Assembly (NCBI GenBank): GCA_965194375.1
Contig: OZ239428.1
Reading direction: 5' to 3' (one strand)
DNA: 64,000 nt
Source: Tabrizicola_A aquatica
GTDB taxonomy: Bacteria > Pseudomonadota > Alphaproteobacteria > Rhodobacterales > Rhodobacteraceae
Part shown: piece after piece, positions 17,139-25,857 of the stretch
Layout: each line of letters begins with the position of its first letter
Position numbering within the stretch: position 1 is the stretch's first letter
Notes under the pieces: generated by a model
Database searches by the model: none
The model's input: only the letters and a program-made list of their open reading frames with translations
What the model was told of the DNA's origin: nothing
Position numbers and translations under genes: made by a program

Positions 17139-17533
17139 AGATCGTCCTTGTCTCTGCCGTGGCCCTGATCGACCCCGATGGCCGCGTGCTTTTGGCCCAG
17201 CGGCCCGAGGGCAAGTCCTTGGCCGGCCTGTGGGAGTTTCCCGGCGGCAAGGTTGACCCGGGTGAGACCCCCGAAGCCGGGCTGATCCGCGAGCTGCGCG
17301 AGGAGTTGGGGATCGAAACCAAGGCCAGCTGCCTTGCGCCACTGACCTTTGCCAGCCACAGCTATGACGATTTCCACCTGCTCATGCCGCTGTTCGCCTG
17401 CCGCCGCTGGGAGGGCATCGCCTCCGGACGCGAGGGGCAGACCCTGGCTTGGGTGCGGCCCGAGAAGCTGCGCGACTATCCAATGCCGCCAGCCGATATC
17501 CCACTGATTCCGATCCTGCGCGACTGGCTGTGA
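17135..17533 (+). CDS. mutT: 8-oxo-dGTP diphosphatase MutT (Nudix hydrolase)
   Basis: 132 residues with a complete Nudix box, GGKVDPGETPEAGLIRELREELGI, at about residues 37-60, which binds the catalytic metal. The WEFPGGK approach and length fit MutT, which removes oxidised dGTP from the nucleotide pool. The start is GTG at 17135, inside the argJ stop region, indicating translational coupling. A general Nudix hydrolase cannot be excluded. Confidence 0.88.
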   Translation: MKIVLVSAVALIDPDGRVLLAQRPEGKSLAGLWEFPGGKVDPGETPEAGLIRELREELGIETKASCLAPLTFASHSYDDFHLLMPLFACRRWEGIASGREGQTLAWVRPEKLRDYPMPPADIPLIPILRDWL

Positions 17534-17650
17534 TCCAAGACCCGGTGAAAACCCCGGGGGGATTCCGCCGCAGGTGCCGCGAAATTGTTGCTCTTTTTTA
17601 ACGAATCAGACCTAGATTGACCCCAGCTCAGCTAATTGGGGGATTGGCAC

Positions 17651-17791
17651 ATGCTTCGTACGATTGTTGTCGGAAGCTGCGTTTCGGTTCAAGGACTTAT
17701 GGTCGGGCAGATGTCCGATGGGAAGATCATGGTCAAGGTCGATGACAAGACCTTTGTCGGTGTTCCAGTTCCCGTGGTTCGCGCCGCCTGA
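17651..17791 (+). CDS. 46-residue small protein of unknown function
   Basis: A short frame from ATG 17651 to TGA 17791. The protein begins MLRTIVVGSCVSVQG and ends VPVPVVRAA. It is mostly beta-strand-like, with a repeat of short hydrophobic stretches and a GKIMVKVDDKTFVG hairpin-like core, and has no signal peptide. Short proteins with this opening are, to my recollection, found in other Rhodobacteraceae, and the frame ends right before a terminator. I know of no function. Real gene likely but not proven. Confidence 0.55.
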   Translation: MLRTIVVGSCVSVQGLMVGQMSDGKIMVKVDDKTFVGVPVPVVRAA

Positions 17792-17812
17792 TCCGGGGCG
17801 ACGAATGAAAAA

Positions 17813-17838
17813 GGCCGGGGAAAACCCCGGCCCTTTTT
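17813..17838. terminator. bidirectional terminator between small protein gene and infB
   Basis: Stem GGCCGGGG (17813-17820) with CCCCGGCC (17825-17832), loop AAAA. A-rich sequence lies before it and CTTTTT after it, so it can stop both the plus-strand small gene and the minus-strand infB operon. Confidence 0.85.
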
Positions 17839-17856
17839 GATTGGATATTTGCGGCC

Positions 17857-20457
17857 TTAGGCCAAGGTGCGTTCAATCGATTCGCGCTCGAAGATTTCGA
17901 TAACGTCACCGGCGCGAATGTCTTCATAGCGTTCAAACGCCATACCACATTCCTGACCCGAGATGACTTCCTTGACCTCATCCTTGAAGCGCTTGAGCGT
18001 CTTGAGCGTGCCTTCGTGGATCACCACGTTGTCACGCAACAGACGCACCCCAGCAGACCGGCGGGCGACACCTTCGGTGACCAAGCAGCCGGCAACCATG
18101 CCAACGCCGGTAACCTTGAACACCTCTTTGATCTGCGCATAACCGATAAAGGTTTCGCGGATCTCGGCCTTCAAGAGACCCGAGGCGGCTTTCTTGATGT
18201 CATCCACCAGATCATAGATGATCGAGTAATAACGGATCTCGACACCCTTCTGATGGGCCGAATTGCGGGCCGAGGCATTGGCACGCACGTTGAAACCGAT
18301 GATCGGGCATTTGCTGGCTTCGGCCAAGGACACATCTGTATCGGTGATCGCGCCCACGCCCGACGACAGCACGCGCACGCGCACCTCTTCGTTGCCAACC
18401 TTTTCCAAGGCTTGCACGATGGCTTCGGCAGACCCCTGCACGTCGGCCTTCACCAGAACCGGCAGCTCTGCCACGTCCATGTCAGCCTTGGCCTTCGCCA
18501 TCAGCTGTTCCAGCGTGGTCGCAGCCCCGGCGGCGGCACGCTTGTCTTTTGCGGCCTTGATCCGGTAATCGGCGATTTCCCGTGCCGAAGCTTCGGTTTC
18601 GACGACGTTCAGCGTATCACCCGCCGACGGCGTGCCCGACAGGCCCAGCACTTCGACCGGAACCGAAGGTCCAGCCTCGGCAATCGTCTCGCCCTTGGAG
18701 TTGATCAGCGCACGCACCTTGCCCCACTGCTCGCCGACGACAAAGATATCGCCTTTGCGCAGCGTACCGTTCTGCACCAGAACGGTCGCAACCGGGCCGC
18801 GGCCCACATCCAGCTTGGCTTCGATCACAGCACCGGCGGCCGAACGGTTCGGGTTGGCCTTCAGTTCCAGAATTTCGGCCTGCAGGCCGATAGCTTCCAG
18901 CAGATTGTCCAGACCCATGCCGGTTTTCGCCGACACTTCCACATCCTGCACATCACCCGACATCGCTTCGACGACGATTTCGTGCTGCAACAGATCCGTG
19001 CGGACCTTGGTCGCATCCGCACCGTGCTTGTCCATCTTGTTGATGGCCACGATCAACGGCACCTTGGCTGCCTTGGCATGGGCAATCGCCTCAACCGTTT
19101 GCGGCATGACGGCATCGTCAGCGGCAACCACCAGCACAACAATGTCGGTCACATTCGCACCGCGTGCGCGCATCGAGGTGAACGCAGCGTGGCCGGGGGT
19201 ATCGAGGAAGGTCAGAACCTGACCCTTATCGGTTTTCACCTGATAGGCACCGATGTGCTGGGTAATGCCACCGGCTTCGCCAGAGACCACATTCGCCTTG
19301 CGGATCGCATCCAGAAGCGAGGTCTTGCCGTGGTCAACGTGGCCCATGATCGTCACGATCGGCGGGCGGGTGATGCGGTTTTCATCTGCATCCGCGACCG
19401 TTTCGATCGCCTGTTCCACGTCGGAATCCGACACACGAACCGCCTTGTGGCCAAACTCTTCGATCACCAATTCGGCGGTGTCGGCGTCAATGGCTTGGTT
19501 CAACGTCACCATCATGCCCATTTTCATGAGCGATTTGACAACGTCTGCCCCGCGTTCAGCCATACGGTTGGCCAGCTCGCTGACCACGATGACTTCGGGC
19601 AGTTGCACGTCGCGGAACTGCTTTTCAGGCTTGTTGCCAAAGCCCATCGCCTTGTTGCGGGCCTTTTCCTGCTTGCGCTTCATGGCGGCAAGGCTGCGGG
19701 TACGGCCGCCTTCACCATCCATGGCCGAAGACAGCGTCAACTTGCCCGAACGACGACCTTCGTCGCCCTTGGCCTTGGCGTTGCGCTCGCGCTCTTCGCG
19801 TTCGCGGTCGGTCTTGCGCGGGGTCGGCAAACCGGGCTTGGCGCTGGCCGGGCCGCGCTCGTCCATCCCCGGGGCGGGTGCCGGGCGGGCGTTGCGCGCC
19901 GGAGCGGCGGCTTCCGTGCTGGCGGCGGGGGCAGCCGGTTCGGGAGCAGCGGGCTTGCGGCGCTGCGTGCCCAAGATATCGGCCTTGCGCTGCTCTGCAC
20001 GGTTTGCGGCCTCAAGGGCCGCTTCGGCGCGAAGCCGCTCTTCTTCCTCGGCCTTGGCGCGCAGGGCGGCCTCGCGGGCGCGCTCCTCACGTTCCTTGGC
20101 TTCGATTTCTTCGCGCCGACGCATACGGTCTTCTTCGCGCGCCCGCTCTTCTTCGGCACGCTTGGCAGCGTCTTCCTGCTCGCGCGCCTTGGCCTGCCGC
20201 AAAGCGGTCAGGCGGCGTTCCATCTCGGCATCGGAGATGCCTGCCGGGCGCTTGGACGGATCGCCCAAGTTGGGCGCGCCACCCGAGGCTGCGCCAGAGC
20301 CAGACCCGGGCTTGCCCGGCGTCGGCACCACAACGCGCTTGCGCTTGGTTTCAACCACCACAGCATGCGTCCGGCCATGGGAGAAGCTTTGCTTCACCGA
20401 ACCGGAACGAGGTGCGCCACCCAGGCCGAGGGGTTTTTTACCGTCAGTATCGCTCAT
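17857..20457 (-). CDS. infB: translation initiation factor IF-2
   Basis: An 866-residue IF-2. The N-terminal third is a charged, Ala/Glu/Arg-rich coiled region (about 95-220) as in other alphaproteobacterial IF-2 proteins. The GTPase domain carries GHVDHGKTSLLDAI (P loop), DTPGHAAFTSMRARGA (G3) and NKMDK (G4). The C-terminal beta-barrels that bind fMet-tRNA follow and the protein ends ERESIERTLA. It brings initiator tRNA to the 30S subunit. Last gene of the rimP-nusA-ylxR-infB operon. Confidence 0.98.
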   Translation of the reverse strand: MSDTDGKKPLGLGGAPRSGSVKQSFSHGRTHAVVVETKRKRVVVPTPGKPGSGSGAASGGAPNLGDPSKRPAGISDAEMERRLTALRQAKAREQEDAAKRAEEERAREEDRMRRREEIEAKEREERAREAALRAKAEEEERLRAEAALEAANRAEQRKADILGTQRRKPAAPEPAAPAASTEAAAPARNARPAPAPGMDERGPASAKPGLPTPRKTDREREERERNAKAKGDEGRRSGKLTLSSAMDGEGGRTRSLAAMKRKQEKARNKAMGFGNKPEKQFRDVQLPEVIVVSELANRMAERGADVVKSLMKMGMMVTLNQAIDADTAELVIEEFGHKAVRVSDSDVEQAIETVADADENRITRPPIVTIMGHVDHGKTSLLDAIRKANVVSGEAGGITQHIGAYQVKTDKGQVLTFLDTPGHAAFTSMRARGANVTDIVVLVVAADDAVMPQTVEAIAHAKAAKVPLIVAINKMDKHGADATKVRTDLLQHEIVVEAMSGDVQDVEVSAKTGMGLDNLLEAIGLQAEILELKANPNRSAAGAVIEAKLDVGRGPVATVLVQNGTLRKGDIFVVGEQWGKVRALINSKGETIAEAGPSVPVEVLGLSGTPSAGDTLNVVETEASAREIADYRIKAAKDKRAAAGAATTLEQLMAKAKADMDVAELPVLVKADVQGSAEAIVQALEKVGNEEVRVRVLSSGVGAITDTDVSLAEASKCPIIGFNVRANASARNSAHQKGVEIRYYSIIYDLVDDIKKAASGLLKAEIRETFIGYAQIKEVFKVTGVGMVAGCLVTEGVARRSAGVRLLRDNVVIHEGTLKTLKRFKDEVKEVISGQECGMAFERYEDIRAGDVIEIFERESIERTLA

Positions 20458-20462
20458 GCGTC

Positions 20463-21101
20463 CTACATATCCTTCATGGCGGTCGAGCCGCCGTCCTGCT
20501 CATCCGGCTGCGCAATTCGCAACCCGGAAAGCCTTGCCGCTTCCTCTACAACACGCGTCGTGAGTCCACCAGCGCCAAGCGCCGCGTGTATCGCACGTTC
20601 GCGACCGAAAGCCAAACCCAATTCCCCTGCAGACAAGAGGCCGATAAATCGACCTTCGCCTTCGGGTGGGCGCAGCTTGGTCTTGCCGCGTTCTGACCCG
20701 TCCGAGGCCTGCACCAAAACCCGTGCTTTGCCCGACTGCAGCCAGTCTTTCACCTTTTCATAGCCCATCACCGCCGCATTCGCCTTGCGGCACATGCTGA
20801 TGAGGTCAACCACCCGACGGGCCAAGAGGCTTTCCACCAGATCGGCCAGCCCCGGCGGCACCGTCACCGATTGGCGTGCCGCACGGGAGAACAGCCCCTT
20901 GGTCGCCGCCTTGGTGATGGCCGCACGGTCTGCGGCCACATAGATGCCCCGGCCCGGCAGGCGTCCCAGAATATCGGGCACCACCGAGTTGTCAGGCCCA
21001 ATGCAAAACCGCACCAGACCCGTCTTGGGTTGGCTGTCCCCCGACACAATGCACTTGCGTTCGGGGTCGTCCTGCTCTTTTTCCCGGCCGCCGCGTGTCA
21101 C
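20463..21101 (-). CDS. YlxR (DUF448) RNA-binding protein with L7Ae-like C-terminal region
   Basis: A 212-residue protein. The N-terminal YlxR/DUF448 domain has the family pattern RKCIVSGD near residue 15 and GRLPGRGIYVAADR near 46. A second domain follows (about 100-200), resembling the ribosomal L7Ae/L30e fold found fused to YlxR in alphaproteobacteria. It probably binds RNA as part of the transcription/translation machinery; the precise role is unknown. Start is GTG 21101 with a GGAGG site. It lies between nusA and infB, its conserved position. Confidence 0.85.
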   Translation of the reverse strand: MTRGGREKEQDDPERKCIVSGDSQPKTGLVRFCIGPDNSVVPDILGRLPGRGIYVAADRAAITKAATKGLFSRAARQSVTVPPGLADLVESLLARRVVDLISMCRKANAAVMGYEKVKDWLQSGKARVLVQASDGSERGKTKLRPPEGEGRFIGLLSAGELGLAFGRERAIHAALGAGGLTTRVVEEAARLSGLRIAQPDEQDGGSTAMKDM

Positions 21102-21125
21102 GGGCGCTACCTCCGAGGCCTGAAA

Positions 21126-22733
21126 TCAGGCCTCGGCCTCCTCGGTGGCTGCGCCCTCGTCGGCGGCATCCATCGCAGTGGGGTCAACCCAGCCCAGCAT
21201 GACACGGGCGGTCATGACCATGGTCTGTGCCTCTTCAAGGCTGACGTCGAACTTTTCAAGCACGCCCTCGTCCTTCTTGCGCTGGCCATTCTCAGTGGTC
21301 CAGCCGCCCGCCAACTCCCAGTCGGCGCAGGTGGCGAAGTCTTCCAGCGTCTTGATCCCGTCATGCGCCAGCGCTTCCAGCATCTGCGGGGTCAGCCCTT
21401 CAAAGTTCACAAGGCTTTCTTCCACACCCATCGCGCGGGCGGCTTCCAGCGACTTGCGGGCCTGCTCTTCCAGATAATCGCGGGCACGGGCCTGCAATTC
21501 CCCGGCGGTGCCTTCGTCGAACCCGTCGATGGACAGCAGTTCATCCGACTCGACATAGGCCACTTCTTCCAGATTGGTGAAGCCTTCCGACACCAGAAGC
21601 TGCGCCATCATCTCGTCGACATCCAGCGTGTCCATGAACAGCTTGGTGCGCTCGGCGAACTCGGCCTGACGGCGAGTCGATTCATCCGATTCCGTCATGA
21701 TATCAATATCAAGGCCGGTCAGCTGGCTGGCCAGACGCACGTTCTGACCGCGACGACCGATGGCCAGCGACAGCTGCTCATCCGGCACGACCACTTCGAT
21801 CTTGCCACCCTCTTCGTCGATCACAACCTTCGACACTTCGGCCGGTTGCAACGCGTTCACAAGGAAGGTCGCCTGATCACCATTCCACGGAATGATGTCG
21901 ATCTTTTCGCCCTGCAATTCGTTCACCACGGCCTGCACACGGCTGCCGCGCATACCGACGCAAGCGCCGACCGGGTCGATCGAGTTGTCATAGGAAATCA
22001 CGGCAATCTTGGCGCGCGAACCCGGGTCACGGGCGACGGCCTTGATCTCGATGATGCCATCATAGATTTCCGGCACTTCCATCTTGAACAGCTCCGCCAT
22101 GAACTGCGGGTCGGTGCGCGACAGGAACACCTGCGGGCCGCGCGGCTCGCGACGGACGTCCTTGATATAGCAGCGGATGCGGTCGCCGGGGCGATACGCC
22201 TCGCGGCCGATCTTTTCGTTGCGGCGCAAGATCGCTTCGCCACGGCCGATGTCGACGATGACGTTGCCGTATTCTTCGCGCTTGACCTGACCGTTGATGA
22301 TCGTGCCCTTGCGGTCGCGGAATTCTTCGTACTGACGGTCGCGCTCTGCCTCACGGACCTTTTGCAAGATCACCTGCTTGGCCGATTGTGCGGCGATACG
22401 GCCCAGATCAACCGGGGGAACTTCGTCAATCACCTCGTCGCCAAGCTGCGGGTCGGCAAGATAGGATTTGGCCTGCTTCACCGTCAGCTGAGCGTGGTGG
22501 TTTTCCACCGCGTCGTCTTCCACCACGGTGCGGATGCGGGCAAAGCTGGCGCGGCCAGTCTTACGGTCGATCTTGACCCGGATGTCCATTTCCGCGCCAT
22601 AGCGCGACTTGGCCGCGCGGGCGAGGCTGTCTTCCATCGCCTGAATCACCAGTTCGGCGTCGATCATCTTCTCGCGCGCGACCGCTTCGGCGGTTTGCAG
22701 AAGTTCAAGCTGGTTGGCTGATGTAATCGCCAT
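21126..22733 (-). CDS. nusA: transcription termination/antitermination factor NusA
   Basis: A 535-residue NusA with an N-terminal RNA-polymerase-binding domain, an S1 domain (about 135-200, including VFLSRTDPQF), two KH domains (the first including VGACVGMRGSRVQAV, the second AIGRRGQNVRLA) and C-terminal helix-hairpin-helix repeats plus an acidic tail. It modulates pausing, intrinsic termination and rRNA antitermination. ATG 22733 has a GGGAG site. The acidic C-terminal repeat region is typical of proteobacterial NusA. Confidence 0.98.
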   Translation of the reverse strand: MAITSANQLELLQTAEAVAREKMIDAELVIQAMEDSLARAAKSRYGAEMDIRVKIDRKTGRASFARIRTVVEDDAVENHHAQLTVKQAKSYLADPQLGDEVIDEVPPVDLGRIAAQSAKQVILQKVREAERDRQYEEFRDRKGTIINGQVKREEYGNVIVDIGRGEAILRRNEKIGREAYRPGDRIRCYIKDVRREPRGPQVFLSRTDPQFMAELFKMEVPEIYDGIIEIKAVARDPGSRAKIAVISYDNSIDPVGACVGMRGSRVQAVVNELQGEKIDIIPWNGDQATFLVNALQPAEVSKVVIDEEGGKIEVVVPDEQLSLAIGRRGQNVRLASQLTGLDIDIMTESDESTRRQAEFAERTKLFMDTLDVDEMMAQLLVSEGFTNLEEVAYVESDELLSIDGFDEGTAGELQARARDYLEEQARKSLEAARAMGVEESLVNFEGLTPQMLEALAHDGIKTLEDFATCADWELAGGWTTENGQRKKDEGVLEKFDVSLEEAQTMVMTARVMLGWVDPTAMDAADEGAATEEAEA

Positions 22734-22763
22734 GGGTCTTCTCCCGGCCTAGTGTTTTGGGGC

Positions 22764-23390
22764 TTAGTGTTTGGTCGTCTCGGGGGCGTCGCTGTCGTCG
22801 TCCCCGCCGTTTTCTTCAGTCGCGTCGGTTTCTTCAATCTCGTCGAACTGCGATTCGTCGATCACGCCGCTGGCCTTTTTCTGGCGCAGCATTTCCGAGA
22901 TCAGCTCATCGGTGAGAATCAGCTTGGCGTCCGACAGCCAGTCAAACTGCAACCCGATGGTCACGGTCTCCTTGCCATCTTCGATCTCGATCAGCACTTC
23001 CTCGCCCTCAACACCACCAAGGGTGCCTTTAAAGCGGCGGCGGCCGTCGATCAGCTCGGTCGTCTCGATGCGGGCTTCCCAGCCCTTCCACATCTCGAAA
23101 TCCTTCAGCCGCGTCAGCGGGCGGTCAATGCCGGGGCTCGACACTTCCAGCACGTAATTCTCTTCAATCGGGTCTTCCACATCGAGAACGGCGGAAACGG
23201 CAGTCGAGATATCACCGCAATGGTCAACCTCGATCCCGCCGTCGGGCTTGTCGGCCATGATCTGCAAAATGCGCGTCGCCCCGCCCATCAGGCGGATGCG
23301 CACCAGTTCAAAGCCCAAGCCCTCAATCACGGGCTGGACGATGTCCGCAAGGCGACGGTCCATGGCAGTTTTGGCAACAAGATCAGACAT
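22764..23390 (-). CDS. rimP: ribosome maturation factor RimP
   Basis: A 208-residue RimP with the usual N-terminal alpha/beta domain (GFELVRIRLMGG; VEVSSPGIDRPL near 80-95) and a C-terminal Sm-like barrel. A Glu/Asp-rich tail of about 45 residues extends beyond the usual 150-residue core. It assists 30S subunit maturation. First gene of the rimP-nusA-ylxR-infB operon and preceded by a structured leader (see 23407-23464). Confidence 0.95.
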   Translation of the reverse strand: MSDLVAKTAMDRRLADIVQPVIEGLGFELVRIRLMGGATRILQIMADKPDGGIEVDHCGDISTAVSAVLDVEDPIEENYVLEVSSPGIDRPLTRLKDFEMWKGWEARIETTELIDGRRRFKGTLGGVEGEEVLIEIEDGKETVTIGLQFDWLSDAKLILTDELISEMLRQKKASGVIDESQFDEIEETDATEENGGDDDSDAPETTKH

Positions 23391-23406
23391 TCAGGTTCCA
23401 GAAATG

Positions 23407-23464
23407 AAAAACGGGCCACAGAGGCCCGCCGTGACTTTCGGTAGCTTCAGGTGTGGACCCTGAA
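23407..23464 (-). promoter_or_regulatory. predicted attenuator leader of the rimP-nusA-infB operon
   Basis: On the minus strand a first hairpin (TTCAGG/CCTGAA, 23446-23464) is followed by an intrinsic-terminator-like hairpin, CGGGCC with GGCCCG (23412-23428), and five T residues (23411-23407). This ends 16 bases before the rimP start. The loop of hairpin 1, GGGTCCACA (23460-23452), can pair with TGTGGCCC (23420-23413) in the terminator, offering an antiterminator. Premature-terminator leaders upstream of rimP are known in other proteobacteria. The mutually exclusive pairing is my reading. Confidence 0.55.
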
Positions 23465-23480
23465 ACCGCTGTTGAAGGGC

Positions 23481-23509
23481 ATATAGGCCGATCCCCCCGT
23501 GATTGCAAG
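23481..23509 (-). promoter_or_regulatory. predicted promoter of the rimP operon
   Basis: On the minus strand CTTGCA (23509-23504) and CTATAT (23486-23481) are separated by 17 bases. This is the same sequence pair and spacing as the dnaK promoter at 1651-1679. It would start transcription near 23474 and give a leader of about 85 bases containing the predicted attenuator. Confidence 0.5.
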
Positions 23510-23520
23510 GAGAGATACGC

Positions 23521-24771
23521 TTAGTGCAAAGGGCCCAGCAGCAGCACCTGAACATCGGCCACATTGGTGCCCGTTGCGCCGCTGACCAGAAGATCCCCTG
23601 CCAAGGACAGCGCGCGGTGGCTGTCATTGTTGGCCAAAAGTGCCGACGGATCGCCCCCTGCCGCGATGATGCGCGAAACGGTCCCGGCATCGACCACGCC
23701 GCCCGCCGCATCGGTTGGCCCGTCGCGGCCATCGGTGCCGCCCGACAGAAACACCCAATCGCGCCCAAGGTCGGGCATGCCCATCGCCACCCGCAGCGCC
23801 AGTTCCTGATTGCGCCCACCCAGACCCGTGCCTTGCAGCCGAACCGTGGTTTCGCCGCCAAAGATCAGGCAGGCGCGATCTCCCGCGCTTTTCGCCGCCG
23901 CGAGGATTTCCGCCGCAGCATCGGCCACATCGCCCTCCAACCGGTCCGACACGATCACCGCATCCGCGCCCGCTTCAGCCCGCATCGCCTCAAGGCTCTT
24001 GCGGTTCGACCCGATCAGCACGTTAGTTGCCGCGGGCAAAGGCGGCTCAACCGTGTCACGCTCCAACGCCGCTTGCACCGATGCGGGCAAATCCGCCCAA
24101 AGGCCCTTGCCCTGCAACAGTGCCCGCGCCTCGGCGCGGCTGCCCACCGGGGCCACCGTCAGGCCCGAGGCGATAACGCGCAGATCATCGCCGATCACAT
24201 CCGACAGGATATAGCCCGTCACTGGCGCGGGATGGGCGGCGCGCAACAAACCCCCACCTTTCAAGCGCGACAGCGCCTGACGCACCAGATTCAACTGTGA
24301 AATGTCCACGCCTGCGCCCAGCAAAAGCCGACTGGTCGCAGCCTTATCCGCCAAGGACACGCCCTCAACCGGCGCCGGCAACAGCGCCGATCCGCCGCCC
24401 GAGATCAGGGCAATCACCCGGTCGGCAGACGTGGTGTCTGCCAGCATCGCCTCGACCGCCAAAGCCGCCTTGGCGCCGTTCTCATCCGGGACCGGATGAC
24501 CCGAGGCGATGACGACCGCACCCGCAACGTCGCGCGCGTTCTCATAGTTTGTCACGACCAGCGCAGAGAACTCTTGGCCCTGAACCTTGGCAATCATGGC
24601 CTCAGCCATAGGCACCGCAGCTTTACCAATGGAAACAATGCGATAAGCCCCGCCCGTATCGGGGCGGGGCAAAGGGGAGTCTGTCAAGGCGCGCGACAAG
24701 GCAATGCCCGGATCAGCCGCCGTGCAGGCGGTCTGAAACAGCGCATTGGCCAGGTCGCGCAAGCTTGCCAT
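23521..24771 (-). CDS. gck: glycerate 2-kinase (class II, GckA/TtuD/MOFRL family)
   Basis: A 416-residue class II glycerate kinase with an N-terminal DUF4147 domain and C-terminal MOFRL domain. Signatures include SIGKAAVPMA, SGGGSALLPAP, LSDVIGDD, GGETTVRLQGTGLGGRNQELAL and SGGTDGRDGPTDAAGG. It phosphorylates D-glycerate to 2-phosphoglycerate, the serine-cycle step between hydroxypyruvate reductase and enolase. It lies 3 bases after malyl-CoA lyase on the same strand, so the two are co-transcribed. Other TtuD-type enzymes act in tartrate or glyoxylate use; the neighbours favour the serine cycle. Confidence 0.92.
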   Translation of the reverse strand: MASLRDLANALFQTACTAADPGIALSRALTDSPLPRPDTGGAYRIVSIGKAAVPMAEAMIAKVQGQEFSALVVTNYENARDVAGAVVIASGHPVPDENGAKAALAVEAMLADTTSADRVIALISGGGSALLPAPVEGVSLADKAATSRLLLGAGVDISQLNLVRQALSRLKGGGLLRAAHPAPVTGYILSDVIGDDLRVIASGLTVAPVGSRAEARALLQGKGLWADLPASVQAALERDTVEPPLPAATNVLIGSNRKSLEAMRAEAGADAVIVSDRLEGDVADAAAEILAAAKSAGDRACLIFGGETTVRLQGTGLGGRNQELALRVAMGMPDLGRDWVFLSGGTDGRDGPTDAAGGVVDAGTVSRIIAAGGDPSALLANNDSHRALSLAGDLLVSGATGTNVADVQVLLLGPLH

Positions 24772-24774
24772 GCC

Positions 24775-25752
24775 TTAGGCCGCCGAAATCTGGCGGGCTT
24801 TTTGCACCAGAACTTCGGCCTGACGGATGGACGCATAGTCGATCAGACGGCCATCCAGCGACACTGCGCCTTTACCTTCGGCTGCAGCCTGCGCCATCGC
24901 CTCAAGGATCCGCTTGGCGCGGGTCACTTCAGCCTCAGACGGGCTCATCACTTCGTTGGCGAGCGCGATCTGGCTGGGGTGAATGGCCCATTTGCCCTCA
25001 CATCCCAAGACCGCAGCACGCTTGGCGGCGGCGCGATAGCCGTCGGGGTCCGAGAAATCACCGAACGGACCATCCACCGGACGCAGACCATTGGCCCGCG
25101 CAGCGACCACCATACGCGCCAGCGCATAGTGCCACATGTCGCCCCAATGCACCTGACGGCTGCCATCGTCCAACTTGTCGGTCAGCACCGAGTAATCGGG
25201 GTTTACACCGCCGATGATCGTGGTGCGCGCACGGGTCGAGGCGGCATAGTCGGCCACGCCGAAATGCAGCGACTCATTGCGCTTCGACGCCGCGGCGATT
25301 TCGGACACGTTTTGCATGCCCAGCGCGGTCTCGATGATATGCTCGAAACCGATCCGCTTTTTGTAGCCCTTGGCGTCCTCAATCTGGGTCACCATCATGT
25401 CGACGGCATAGACGTCAGCGGCGGTGCCAACTTTCGGCACCATGATCAGATCCAGACGCTCGCCGGCCTGTTCCACCACATCCACCACGTCGCGGTACAT
25501 GTAGTGCGTGTCGAGTCCATTGATTCGGACCGACATGGTTTTCTTGCCCCAATCCATCTCGTTCAGGGCCTTGATGATGTTCTTGCGCGCCTGTGCTTTG
25601 TCATCAGGAGCGACCGCATCTTCCAGATCAAGGAAGATCACATCGGCATCAGATTGTGCTGCCTTTTCAAACATTTGCGGAGCGCTGCCGGGAACGGCGA
25701 GTTCGCTGCGGTTCAGCCGCGCCGGGGCTTGGGTGATGACGTGAAAGCTCAT
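24775..25752 (-). CDS. mcl: malyl-CoA lyase (L-malyl-CoA/beta-methylmalyl-CoA lyase, HpcH/HpaI-citrate lyase family)
   Basis: A 325-residue protein of the citrate-lyase-beta family, with the CoA/metal-site elements VIFLDLEDAVAPDDK (near 38-52), VRING, FEHIIETALG and GKWAIHPSQI. Length and sequence match alphaproteobacterial Mcl1. The enzyme splits malyl-CoA into acetyl-CoA and glyoxylate, the last serine-cycle step, and can also serve the ethylmalonyl-CoA pathway. ATG 25752. The upstream region to 25857 is AT-rich with a TTGACA element on the minus strand (25815-25810) and a TGCAT/ATGCA inverted repeat (25838-25851). Confidence 0.93.
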   Translation of the reverse strand: MSFHVITQAPARLNRSELAVPGSAPQMFEKAAQSDADVIFLDLEDAVAPDDKAQARKNIIKALNEMDWGKKTMSVRINGLDTHYMYRDVVDVVEQAGERLDLIMVPKVGTAADVYAVDMMVTQIEDAKGYKKRIGFEHIIETALGMQNVSEIAAASKRNESLHFGVADYAASTRARTTIIGGVNPDYSVLTDKLDDGSRQVHWGDMWHYALARMVVAARANGLRPVDGPFGDFSDPDGYRAAAKRAAVLGCEGKWAIHPSQIALANEVMSPSEAEVTRAKRILEAMAQAAAEGKGAVSLDGRLIDYASIRQAEVLVQKARQISAA

Positions 25753-25857
25753 GCTTTGGCCTTTCTGATTGCCGGATTCGGGGTCAGAAAGCGGCGCAAA
25801 ATCCTATACTGTCAAGAAAAATAATTTCCTGAAAGTATGCATTCGCATGCAATCTGC

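Noticed and set aside
18016..20763. 915-residue open frame antisense to infB
   Set aside because: Low-complexity His/Arg/Gly-rich translation, no recognisable domain, full overlap with infB.
20871..22721. 616-residue open frame antisense to nusA
   Set aside because: No ribosome site or domain; high-GC antisense artefact over nusA.
25838..25851. TGCAT/ATGCA inverted repeat upstream of mcl as an operator
   Set aside because: Only a 5-bp arm; too short to call without conservation data.
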